A stretch of DNA of 64,000 bases from Euglena gracilis (Eukaryota; Euglenida; Euglenophyceae; Euglenales), in NCBI GenBank assembly GCA_039621445.1, contig CP154956.1, positions 5,764,170 to 5,828,169 on the forward strand, written 5' to 3'. Position 1 is the first letter of the stretch. Each line of letters opens with the position of its first letter. Below are positions 27,296-36,899 of this stretch, in pieces. The notes beneath the pieces were generated by a model. That model made no database searches. It saw only the letters and a program-made list of their open reading frames with translations, and was not told where the DNA came from. The translations under genes and the position numbers were made by a program.

Positions 27296-29240
27296 CCCAA
27301 CCCTAAATAAACCCCTTTTATCCCTCTCATTAACAAAATAAACCCCTTTTATCTGCCAACCCCTTTTATCTGCCAACCCCTTTTCGGGTGCAAGTCGACC
27401 TAACCCTATCCCTTTCATTAACAAAATAAACCCCTTTTATCTGCCAACCCCTTCTCGGGTGCAAGTCGACCTAACCCTATCCCTTTCATTAACAAAATAA
27501 ACCCGTTTTATCTGCCAACCCCTTCTCGGGTGCAAGTCGACCTAACCCTATCCCTTTCATTAACAAAATAAACCCCTTTTATCTGCCAACCCCTTTTCGG
27601 GTGCAAGTCGACCTAACCCTATCCCTTTCATTAACAAAATATACCCCTTTTATCTGCCAACCCCTTCTCGGGTGCAAGTCGACCTAACCCTATCCCTTTC
27701 ATTAACAAAATAAACCCCTTTTATCTGCCAACCCCTTTTCGGGTGCAAGTCGACCTAACCCTATCCCTTTCATTAACAAAATAAACCCCTTTTAAACTGC
27801 CAACCCCTTCTCGGGTGCAAGTCGACCTAACCCTATCCCTTTCATTAACAAAATAAACCCCTTTTATCCGCCAACCCCTTTTCTCTGCCAACCCCTTCTC
27901 AGGTGCAAGTCGACCTAACCCTATCCCTTTCATTAACAAAACAAACCCGTTTTATCCGCCAACCCCTTCTCGGGTGCAAGTCGACCTAACCCTATCCCTT
28001 TCATTAACAAAATAAACCCCTTTTATCTGCCAACCCCTTTTATCTGCCAACCCCTTCTCGGGTGCAAGTCGACCTAACCCTATCCCTTTCATTAACAAAC
28101 CAAACCCCTTTTATCTGCCAACCCCTTCTCGGGTGCAAGTCGACCTAACCCTATCCCTTTCATTAACAAAACAAACCCGTTTTATCTGCCAACCCCTTCT
28201 CGGGTGCAAGTCGACCTAACCCTATCCCTTTCATTAACAAAACAAACCCCTTTTATCTGCCAACCCCTTCTCGGGTGCAAGTCGACCTAACCCTATCCCT
28301 TTCATTAACAAAACAAACCCGTTTTATCTGCCAACCCCTTCTCGGGTGCAAGTCGACCTAACCCTATCCCTTTCATTAACAAAATAAACCCCTTTTATCT
28401 GCCAACCCCTTCTCGGGTGCAAGTCGACCTAACCCTATCCCTTTCATTAACAAAATAAACCCCTTTTATCTGCCAACCCCTTCTCGGGTGCAAGTCGACC
28501 TAACCCTATCCCTTTCATTAACAAAATAAACCCCTTTTATCTGCCAACCCCTTCTCGGGTGCAAGTCGACCTAACCCTATCCCTTTCATTAACAAAATAA
28601 ACCCCTTTTATCTGCCAACCCCTTTTCGGGTGCAAGTCGACCTAACCCTATCCCTTTCATTAACAAAATATACCCTTTTTTTATCCGCCAACCCCTTTCT
28701 CGGGTGCAAGTCGACCTAACCCTATCCCTTTCATTAACAAAATAAACCCCTTTTATCTGCCAACCCCTTCTCGGGTGCAAGTCGACCTAACCCTATCCCT
28801 TTCATTAACAAATAAACCCCTTTTATCTGCCAACCCCTTCTCGGGTGCAAGTCGACCTAACCCTATCCCTTTCATTAACAAAATAAACCCCTTTTATCTG
28901 CCAACCCCTTCTCGGGTGCAAGTCGACCTAACCCTATCCCTTTCATTAACAAAATAAACCCCTTTTATCCGCCAACCCCTTCTCGGGTGCAAGTCGACCT
29001 AACCCTATCCCTTTCATTAACAAAATATACCCCTTTTATCTGCCAACCCCTTCTCGGGTGCAAGTCGACCTAACCCTATCCCTTTCATTAACAAAATAAA
29101 CCCCTTTTATCTGCCAACCCCTTTTCGGGTGCAAGTCGACCTAACCCTATCCCTTTCATTAACAAAATATACCCGTTTTATCCGCCAACCCCTTCTCGGG
29201 TGCAAGTCGACCTAACCCTATCCCTAACCTAACCTAACCT
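27296..29240. repeat. 71-bp tandem array, about 27 copies
   Basis: A unit of about 71 bp contains CTAACCCTATCCCTTTCATT, AACAAAATAAACCCCTTTTA and TCTCGGGTGCAAGTCGACCT and is repeated with only scattered changes. The array ends in CCTAACCTAACCTAACCC, a degenerate telomere-like run. Spurious ORFs cross it on both strands. Confidence 0.97.
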
Positions 29241-29517
29241 AACCCTTTTCCATCCCCAACCTTGACATTTTGGCAGTTTGCAAACCAAATTGAGAGGAAT
29301 TTGGTCCGGGGGGGGGGGGCTTAAATTTCAAAAAAGGGGGGGGGTAATGCGGAATAGTGGAGGTCGGGCCGACCTAGGTCGGCCCGACCTGGGGGGGGGG
29401 GCTTAAATTTCAAAAAAGGGGTGGGGTAATGCGGAATAGTGGTGGTCGGGCCGACCTAGGTCGGCCCGACCACCAAAGGTCGATAACACCTAGGTCGGCC
29501 CGACCTCCAGAACTAGC

Positions 29518-29862
29518 ATGGCCAATATTCCGCCCGGGGCCCCACAGCCCCAATTGTACAATTGTTTCTCAATTCCCAAAGTTCAATGCTTTCTTCAAGC
29601 CATTGTTGACCAAAGCACCGTTGGATGGCAGGGGGACCCATCCAACACAGTGCTCACCGAGGAGGAATTGCTTTCAGTGGTTGGTAGAGTTGAGGGAAAA
29701 CGCATTTTGGCCGTGCAGCGTCGGAATGTACTGTGCCTTGGGTTTTCAACTGCGTACAGAGCGGAGGTCCTAAAAAATTTGTCCAGGCACAGTGGAGCCT
29801 CGGGTGCGTTGCAGCTGATCTTTGCACGTCACCCTTTCGTCGACCCGCACATTTGTTGCTAA
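29518..29862 (+). CDS. ORF of unknown function
   Basis: A 114-codon non-repetitive ORF includes LTEEELLSVVGRVEGKRILA and VLKNLSRHSGASGALQLIFA. It begins inside the right inverted repeat of the 26.3-29.5-kb element and continues outside. It may be the remainder of a gene interrupted by that element, but it does not obviously continue the segment at 25,844-26,331. The family is not recognised. Confidence 0.3.
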   Translation: MANIPPGAPQPQLYNCFSIPKVQCFLQAIVDQSTVGWQGDPSNTVLTEEELLSVVGRVEGKRILAVQRRNVLCLGFSTAYRAEVLKNLSRHSGASGALQLIFARHPFVDPHICC

Positions 29863-29927
29863 GTGAGTTCTTTCTTTATGTTCACCAGGGGTGTGACATT
29901 TCCCGTTGCAATCCTATCCCAGTACAC

Positions 29928-30125
29928 CGTGGTGTACATGTGGACGTCCACGTGTACACCTGGTGTACACGTGATCAGTCCACGTGTACACCATGGTGTA
30001 CACGTGTTTAGATCACATGTACACCAGGTGTACACGTGGACGTCCACATGTACACCACGCTGTACACGTGGACTGAACACGGTTTTCACGGCCGGTGTAC
30101 ATTGTGGACTGAACACGGTTTCAAT
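29928..30125. repeat. GTGTACAC palindromic repeat, copy 2
   Basis: Direct copy of 25,640-25,775, followed by GGACTGAACACGGTTTTCAC, whose inverted relative lies at 25,540-25,580. With copy 1 it brackets the intervening 4-kb segment. Confidence 0.75.
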
Positions 30126-30225
30126 AAAAACGCAAAAAAGCATGTTTTTTGAAAAAGCAAAAATTGCCCTTTTTCCTTGCGAAATCGCAATTTTTTGAGG
30201 AAAATTTTTCGGGTGTGGTTCGGGT

Positions 30226-30540
30226 CACGGGGGGGGGGGGGTCACGGGGGAACACTACATTTTCGGTGGCCAAATTAGGAATCACCAAAAACGAATTTTT
30301 GGGCAAAAAATACTTTTCAGGCTCCAAATTAGGAATCCCCCAACCTAAAATTCGTAATTTTGGCACCAAATTAGGCATCACTGGTCCAAATTTTGCAAAA
30401 TTTATGCCTAAAAATTAGGAATCTGCCTGAATATTTTGTCAAATTAGGCATCACCGGCCAAATTTTTTTCAGAAAATTGGCCGAAAAGGGTTTTGGGTCG
30501 GGTCGGGGGGTCACGGGGGGAACACCCGCTCTTAAGTTTT
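30226..30540. repeat. CGGGTCACGGGGGG inverted units
   Basis: GGTTCGGGTCACGGGGGG at 30,216-30,245 and GGGTCGGGGGGTCACGGGG at 30,500-30,520 bracket several AAATTAGGCATCAC / AAATTAGGAATC repeats. No ORF of note is present. Confidence 0.5.
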
Positions 30541-30849
30541 TTTTATGTGTTGGAATATTTTTCAAATCTGTTTTCTGGTGCAAAAAATCATGCTTTCAAC
30601 CCAAAAAAAAAGACAAAAAAAATGAATGCTGCAGAAATAAAAAATGAACTTTTTCCCCAAAAAAACATTGCAAAAATTTTTTCCCCAACCCCTATGACGT
30701 TTTTTTTGAAACAAAAAAAAACAAGCCGTCAACCTTGCTCCCTCGGTCGTTGTTTTGCGGAATGCCTGAGCGACGGCATTCACGTATGTATGAAAAGAGG
30801 TTGCCGAACGATTCCCTGAAACCCACAAAGTTCCCGACTGCTGCTCACG

Positions 30850-32221
30850 TTGAAACCGTGTATTGGGGCTCTGGCTTCACGCCCGAACCGGCGTTCTGGA
30901 CGCCGGTTCGGCGCAGAAATTTCTGCGCCGAACCGGTGTCCAGAACGCCGGTTCGGGCGGGAAAACGGCGTCCTGGGGACCGAAAATGAAAAGTGCCAAA
31001 AAGTGTCCAAAATGGTTTGTAGACATGAGGCAATCATATCTGAGCACTTTTTGGGGGGTATTTGGCCAGAAATTGGGGTATTTTGTGCAACAATTTCCAT
31101 TTGGCCAAATCTGGGGATTTTCTGAAATAGAATACCATGCAGCAGGGCTGAAATCTAAGGCCATCTAAAACCCTTGAGAAGGGTTATCGATCAAGGGGCA
31201 ACATGGCAGGTGAACAGTGGATTTTGGAATTTGTGAAAAGGGTCCAAAAATTGTAATTCTGAAAAAACCCAAGGGGTCCAGCTGAAATTTCCTAACCATA
31301 ATTCTGAAAAACCCAGGGGAGGGTCCAACCAATTTTGAAAACACCCAGGGGGGCCAAAAATTCCTAACTGTAATTAACATTTCCCAACAATTTGAAAAAT
31401 TCCCGGGGGGGTCCAGCCAAAATTTCCCAACCGTACTTCTGAAAAATCCTAGGGGGGTCCAGCCAATTTTTTTTTCAACCGTGTTTGTGAAGAAACCCAG
31501 CCAAAATTTCTGAACCGGAATTCTGAAAAAAGGGGGGATCAAATCCCAACCATGCTTGTGCCTACCAACCGGGGGGGGGAGGGGGGGCGTGGGTGCTATA
31601 GGGTGCCTGCCCCTAGCAGGCACACCCCCCCCGGGGGGGGGGATAGGGGTCCGGGCCGGACCCAGAAAATTTTCATTGAAAATGGCCTTTTCCGGGCCCC
31701 CGGCGCCTTCGGCGCCGGGGTCGGAGGGGGGTGCCTGCTAGGGGCAGGCACCCCCCGAAACCCTACCCCCCCCCCCGGGGGGTCGGATCGGGTGCTATGG
31801 GGTGCCTGCCCCTAGCACCCACCCCCCCCCCCATGGGGTAGGCACCCAACTAAGCACAAGCCTGATCCCAACCATAATTCTGGAAAAAAAACCAGCGGGG
31901 TCCAACCGAAAATTCGGCATTGAAAATCTGAAAAAATCTGGGGGTTCCAGCCAAAATTTCCCAACCGTGATTCTGAAAAAACCTAGGGGTGGTCCAACCA
32001 AAAAAATTTTCCAAATCGTAATTCTGAAAAAAAAATCTTTCGATTGATGGGTAACAGACGGATGAAAACTTCAATCAGCCGATCGGCATGGCCGTGAGCC
32101 CAAAGGATCCCAAAAATGCCCAAAAATGTTCAGAAACTGGGTATTTAGGGCGAAATTGGCCTTTATTCCTTGAACGCCGGTTCGGGCGTGAAGCCAGAGC
32201 CCCTAATCCACGGTTTCAACA
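30850..32221. mobile_element. 1.4-kb inverted-repeat element
   Basis: GTTGAAACCGTG plus GGGGCTCTGGCTTCACGCCC at 30,850-30,900 recurs inverted at 32,172-32,221. The interior has AATTCTGAAAAAACCCAGGG units, an inverted copy of the 21.4-kb repeat and the nested element 31,551-31,864. It is non-autonomous. Confidence 0.65.
31551..31864. mobile_element. MITE-like element, CATGCTTGTGC family, 8-bp TSD
   Basis: Ends CATGCTTGTGCCTACC and GCACAAGCCTG are flanked by perfect ATCCCAAC duplications at 31,543-31,550 and 31,865-31,872. The core has GCCTGCCCCTAGCAGGCAC stems and a GGCGCCTTCGGCGCC hairpin with a UUCG loop. It lies outside the confirmed SulP exons. Confidence 0.9.
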
Positions 32222-32338
32222 ACTGTCCAGAACGCCGGTTCGGGCGTGAAGCCGTGTTCCAGAACGCCGGTTCGGGCGGCCGCCCGAACCGGCGTTCTGG
32301 AACACGGCTTCACGCCCGAACCGGCGTTCTGGACACAG
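32222..32338. repeat. 117-bp near-perfect palindrome
   Basis: The arms of about 58 bp meet at GGGCGGCCGCCC (32,279/32,280). Each arm contains two copies of CAGAACGCCGGTTCGGGCG. It abuts the element 30,850-32,221. Confidence 0.9.
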
Positions 32339-32344
32339 TTTTCG

Positions 32345-32665
32345 TATCAGAGCCACACATTGTTCAATGACGCTCGCTTCATCGAACAACAGGCTGGGTT
32401 CCAGCTCCCATCCCCATCCCGTCCAGGCAACAAAGAAAGCATCCAGCTCAGGATAAGAGGCTTGCCGATGTTGACACAGGTTGGCGAACTCCAAACAGTT
32501 GGCAACAGCAGCAAGCTCTGCACCTACAGAGCCAGACTTTTTCTTCGTGTTGCCCTGTGCCAGCAAGGTGCCATGAAGGGGGTCAACCTTCGGCTTCTTG
32601 GCATCTTGCTGGTATACCGCGAGAGCAGCCAGGAACACTTTAAGAAATTCCCTGGCCTTGACCAT
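32345..32665 (-). CDS. exon-like ORF, unknown protein
   Basis: The minus strand is open and non-repetitive: AREFLKVFLAALAVYQQDAK, then GSVGAELAAVANCLEFANLC and WELEPSLLFDEASVIEQCVA. It follows GGTCAAG. It could be an exon of a minus-strand gene, possibly in intron 1 of the SulP gene, or a transposon ORF piece. It does not resemble SulP. The family is not recognised. Confidence 0.4.
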
Positions 32666-33215
32666 TAGCCAAATGGGCTGACCCCCCCCCCCAATTGGCC
32701 AATGGGCCATCCTTTGGGACCCAATTAGCCAACTGTGGGCGGGGGGGGGGGAAGTTGGCAAAAATTACCCCTTTGGGGCTGTCCGAGGTTTGGGTGTGGG
32801 AATAGCTCGGGGGAGGGGGGGGGGGCTAGGTCCTCCCAATCTCCCCCCGGCCTTGCAGGGCAGGGCAGAACGGGAATCTGCCGAAAAGACAGGGTGGTGG
32901 GTGGGGGGGGGGGTTCGACCACCCCCTCCACTTCTTCCCGTCCCCTCCTGGCGTGTCCAAAAAAACTTTCCGTTGGCTGGAGCCCAGAATAACATAACGG
33001 GGGGGGGACAATGAGGAGGAGGGGAAGTGGTTGGGTGAAAAGGGCGTGGATCGAGTGTTTTTGGTGTGGATTGACTGAAGCAACAATTTTCCACCCGCGC
33101 CGGGCCGAAAATCTGTCACCCGGATCGCGTCACTGTTTACCCCCCCCTTATTTGGCTAATGGACGGGACCCTTTGGACCCCCAATTAGCCAATTAGGGGG
33201 GGGGGGGGTGCCTTG
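32666..33215. repeat. TTATTTGGCTAATGG / CAATTAGCCAA inverted repeats and G/C runs
   Basis: TATTTGGCTAATGGACGGGA and CCCCCAATTAGCCAATTAGG at 33,145-33,200 form a short inverted-repeat element. A relative in the other arrangement is at 32,665-32,735, and a third diverged form is near 24,200-24,260. It is noncoding. Confidence 0.55.
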
Positions 33216-33827
33216 ACCACGGAATTTCTTAAGCCGGAGGGTACCCCCCCCCGGGGAGGTCCAGCCAGCCAGCAGCTCAAATCCAGCCAGCAGCCCAAAT
33301 TCGTGCTGGGAGCCCCCCCCCCCGGGGGTCGAGTGAGCCCGGTCAGAGGCCGGGCCAGCCGGCCGCAGGCTGGCCAGCCAACTGGGCTGCCCAGCTCACT
33401 TATCCCTGCATTTTTTCCCTTCATCACAGCCCCTCCTTCACAGCCCCCCAGCCTTGATCTAGCCCCACCCATCTAAATGTCGAAAATGGCAAAAATGTGT
33501 TAGAAAATTTTTTTTCCTCGATCCAGCCCAGCCAGGGATGGATGGGAAGCCTTGAGGGGGGGGGGTGGGTCGGACCCCCCTTCCCGACACGGAGGGGGGG
33601 GGGGTGGGTCGGACCCCCCCCCCTCCTACCTCGAAACTGAGGGGGGGCCCGAAATTTTTTCGATTTCAAGGGCAAAGGGCCGGAAATCGGATCGGAATCG
33701 GTCAAAAAAACCCCTGATTTTTCTTTGAAAATCGATCCAAAAATGCTCATTTTTTGAATTTTTTTTTGAACGATAATCCAAGCACCAGGAGAGCCATAGT
33801 ACAGGAGTTGAGAATCCCTGTTTCAAC
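33216..33827. other. G/C-stem repeats, no gene
   Basis: GCCAGCCAGCAGC-type repeats and GGGGGGTGGGTCGGACCCCC stems, repeated at 33,556 and 33,598. No support for coding. Confidence 0.6.
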
Positions 33828-34050
33828 CCCTGTGGTCGAAGCGAAACCGGATGTAATACTCCCGGAACCATTCAAACAAATCCATTCGGGCACTGGGACG
33901 CTCCTCAGGCCATGGAACTTGCCCTGAGCCATCTTTCAATGGTTGGTAGACCTCTTCCTCTTCTGAGGGCGCATAATAACCTTCCGCTGGCGTAGCTGCA
34001 GGTGCCAGGTTACCTGTTGTGTCACCATTGTAATGCATAAAACCTTCCAT
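33828..34050 (-). CDS. candidate first exon (N-terminus) of the SulP gene
   Basis: An ATG at 34,048-34,050 opens MEGFMHYNGDTTGNLAPAAT and an acidic stretch (SEEEEVYQPLKD), then ends FEWFREYYIRFRFDHRG before a GGGGTTG donor. It is the right orientation and kind of sequence for the cytoplasmic N-terminus before the FFPVF exon. It would require a 9.7-kb first intron full of transposons. It could instead be an exon of a separate minus-strand gene. Confidence 0.4.
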
Positions 34051-34430
34051 TTTTTTTTGCTGTTGGTGAAAATGGAGAGAAATCTTCGAAGGTTGATTGG
34101 ATTCAGAATTTTTGATCACCACATCTTCTCACATTCACCTTGCCGAATGAAAGAATTGATGAAAAGATATTTCTACATAGTTTGAAAAAGGCCGGAAGCG
34201 CTGGCAATCAACAAATGGCAATCAATAAAGCACCATTCTGGACCACAAAAAAAAATGCAACAAAAAATTTCGGGACCAAACATCCAGAGGCAAGATCCAG
34301 CGGTGAAGATGCTAACAACAACGCACCGGAAAATGCAACATCCCTGGTCGCGTTTTTCAGGTCATGCTTTCACGAGTGACATAACATATTAGGAATCTCC
34401 CCTGTCACACCTATCAAAAAAAAGTGTGGC

Positions 34431-34529
34431 TTCCCTCTCCCCCGAACACTCAAATCCAGTAGGCTGTGCCACTGGTCGGTGGACTCGGTTCGCCCCACCA
34501 CCGTACACTTTCTGAATGGCGTCCGTAAA
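34431..34529 (+). mobile_element. short SINE-like retroposon, 15-bp TSD
   Basis: About 99 bp ends in poly-A and is bounded on both sides by AAAAAAAAGTGTGGC (34,416-34,430 and 34,530-34,544). The body includes CAAATCCAGTAGGCTGTGCC and GGTGGACTCGGTTCGCCCCA, the latter resembling a tRNA B-box. A second copy is near 38,412-38,513. It lacks coding capacity. Confidence 0.8.
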
Positions 34530-34537
34530 AAAAAAAA

Positions 34538-35059
34538 GTGTGGCGACACGGGGCGGTGCAGTCTTATCTCTTGAGCCTGGCCCAAAGAGCTGGATTCCAG
34601 GCCAGAAGAGAAGAAAGTGCCCCGGATGGTTCTCGTCCAGGAGATGTGTTTGTGATGCGGTATGATGCAGCCATCGATGTGACTGTCCGCCACCCCCTTG
34701 CCCCATCCCGTGTGCGACCTGGGACGGAAGACCTCGGGAAATGGCACGAGTCACAGGAGGACGAGAAAATCAAGAAGTACGGCAATGGCTGCAAACAGAG
34801 GGGATGGACGTTCATTCCCTTCGTTCTTGATTGCTACGGAGGCATGGGAGACTCAGCCCTCAGCTTCGTTGGCCAATGTGTCCGTCTACTGGTGGTACAG
34901 CACGACTCATGGGAAAGGAGGGCTGCAGAGGCAAACTGCTGGCAGGGCCTCAGCATGGCCCTGGCCAAGGAGCTAGCGAAGCAGTTCGCTTGGGGTCAGT
35001 GCGCGGAGGAGGTGACTGATGGTGGTGGAAGCAACTCAAATCACCCGTACTCACTCTAA
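34538..35059 (+). pseudogene. PD-(D/E)XK-like nuclease domain of a retroelement, 5' end split by SINE
   Basis: About 173 codons end in a TAA at 35,057-35,059. Motifs are H-G-A-V-x3-L-L-x-L-A-x-x-A-G-F, then RPGDVFV, AAIDVTVRHPL, DEKIKKYGNGC and WTFIPFVLDCYGG. This order (PGD, D-V-T-V, K-x-x-K-Y) is seen in restriction-enzyme-like domains at the C-termini of reverse-transcriptase proteins of some eukaryotic retroelements. The reading frame has no ATG and starts in the SINE's right duplication. Left of the SINE the same frame is open back to 34,385, so the SINE broke the ORF. The rest of the parent element is not seen. Confidence 0.55.
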
Positions 35060-35600
35060 AAACGCCCTCGGTGCCATGCACCTGCCACGGAAAACTCGCT
35101 GCCGCTCAAGCGGCAATATCGTTTCCGAGTTCACGGCCAAGCCTCACTCGACAGAAGGCATCGGCTGGCTTCAACGGCGCTACTCCGCTGTCCCTACGGT
35201 CCACCTCCTTCCCGCATCGCTACGTGCACCCGACCGGCTCGGTTTCTCGTCGCACCATTTGAGACTGACACGTGTTGGTGGACCTCGTGACCCAAGCCCT
35301 GCATCCAGTGTTCCCGCCCATGAGTGTTTCATTTCGGCTTTTCGGCTTTTTGACACATTTTTTGCGGCTTTTCGGCTTTTTAGCCGTTGTTTTTCGGCTT
35401 TTCGGCGATGATGCCGTTCACTTTTGGCTTTTCGGCTTTTTTGCCACTCATTTTTGGCAACTCGTCTTTTTAGCCCAATACTGCTGCGATTCTGCACTTT
35501 CTGTGGCCGTCTTTTGTCTGGTCCTTCTTCCCTTTGTGCTTTGAAGGACTTCCTTATTTCGGACGTGAAACATTCTGCGCAAGACATTCAGTTTTTCACC
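35060..35600. other. TTCGGCTTTT-rich spacer
   Basis: A run of TTTCGGCTTTTCGGCTTTTT units (35,330-35,470) dominates. It also recurs, inverted in part, near 37,975-38,100. No gene is supported. Confidence 0.6.
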
Positions 35601-35601
35601 A

Positions 35602-36674
35602 TGGCACGAAGAAGCAAGAAGACAGGAATTAGTCGTGTGACTGAGTGGAGAAGGCTGAAAAAATTTCTGGCTTCTGTTCATCAAACGTATGGTGGCATTT
35701 GGGGGCTGGCTGAACACACCCCAGGACGTTGTGATGAATGTGGACAATGTGAAAAAAAACGCAATCGACATGTGTTTTGAACGACGGTACTATGGTATAT
35801 CCGGATGAACAACACGTGACGTCGCATTGGGAAGAACTGTCCCGTGGACATGTGTTCAACTAACGTGGGAGTATTTGAAAGGTCCAGAAATGGAACGCCC
35901 CTTGAGCCGATATTCTGGTGGGTGGCCTTCAGCGAGTGTGGACCTTGTGCGAAAACTGGCACATGTACTCAGCGTCATGGAAGGTGGGTGGACACAACCC
36001 GACTGAACTTTGGGTATGCTGGGGTGTTGATGGTGTTCCTCGATGGAAGACAAATTACCTCACCTTAACAATGACCCTCACGGGGAAACACCAGCATTTT
36101 AAGTTGCATGCAGTGGAGCGGTACGCTCACTGTGCCGTTCTTCTGGGGACAGAAAGTATGGCTTCTGTGAAAGCCCTACTTCAAGGAGCTGGTTTTGATG
36201 CTGCTTTGGAGCATTTAGAAGGCTTTCCCAGGGTGCTTTTCATTGATGTGTTGTTTGTGACGTCTGAGGACAAAAAAGAAAACAGATGTAACCTGCTTGG
36301 CCGCAGACACCTCTTTGAAAGGCGCCCTATTTGCAACAGCCACTGTTGGAGGAAAACAACTGCGAATACGAAATTTCTTCGTGGGTGATCACATGGTGGA
36401 ATATAAAGTGACAGGTGCAGATGGACCCACAGCAACCGCAGCCGGTCGGGAAATTTGCCCTTTCTGTGCTGCACCACCCGCTGAGGTCACCAACTGGAAT
36501 GCACTCCCACGAGAATTGGAGACAACGTCACGGCCGTCAGCAATTCTCACAGCTCTTCCACGAACCCAAGTTCTTCCAGATGCAATGCATGGTGCACACA
36601 ACGTCCTCCACAACATTGTCATACCACTCGTCTTACACCTACTTGATGGCAAGCTGTTTGCCACTGAAGCATAA
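35602..36674 (+). pseudogene. degenerate transposon-type ORF, unknown family
   Basis: Protein-like sequence runs in shifting frames. ARRSKKTGISRVTEWRRLKK starts at about 35,602. TELWVCWGVDGVPRWKTNYL lies at about 36,000. After a frameshift at an A-rich tract near 36,270 come SLKGALFATATVGGKQLRIR and CPFCAAPPAEV, and finally PDAMHGAHNVLHNIVIPLVL. The D-G-x-P-x-W and D-x-x-H-G-x-x-N-x-L patterns occur in transposon proteins of several protists. I cannot name the superfamily. At least two frame breaks show it is inactive. Confidence 0.45.
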
Positions 36675-36899
36675 CAGATAGCTTGGACGGGTATGACAAA
36701 AACAGACGGCGGTGAGGAAGAAGAGAAGAAAGCAATTACACTTTCACTGAATTATTGGCCATTTTTTTCCAGAGTCCAGCCGATTAGCCCCCCCCCCCCC
36801 CCCAGGTCCTTGAGCAAAAGCCTGATGTTGAACCAGCCGTTCTACAGTGGCCTGTGGTCCCTGACCATGGGTTCCCCCATGAACGCAGGAGATTGGAAA

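Larger units (their letters stand above)
26312..29534. mobile_element. 3.2-kb terminal-inverted-repeat element
   Basis: GCGGAATATTGGCCATGCTA followed by GTTCTGGAGGTCGGGCCGAC occurs at 26,312 and inverted at about 29,495-29,534. Sub-terminal GGTCGGGCCGACCTAGGTCG palindromes are present on both sides. Inside are a hAT remnant and a 71-bp tandem array. The flanks are similar (GCCCGG) but give no clean duplication. It has no intact transposase of its own. Confidence 0.7.

Noticed and set aside
27296-29240. A telomere or subtelomere
   Set aside because: The unit is 71 bp with only one CCCTAA-like motif, is flanked by inverted repeats, and unique sequence continues on both sides.
27296-29240. A CRISPR array
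   Set aside because: Copies are directly contiguous with no unique spacers, the context is eukaryotic, and there are no cas genes.
34447-34505. A tRNA gene
   Set aside because: It has GGTTCG and a vaguely A-box-like stretch, but no cloverleaf can be drawn; it fits a SINE better.
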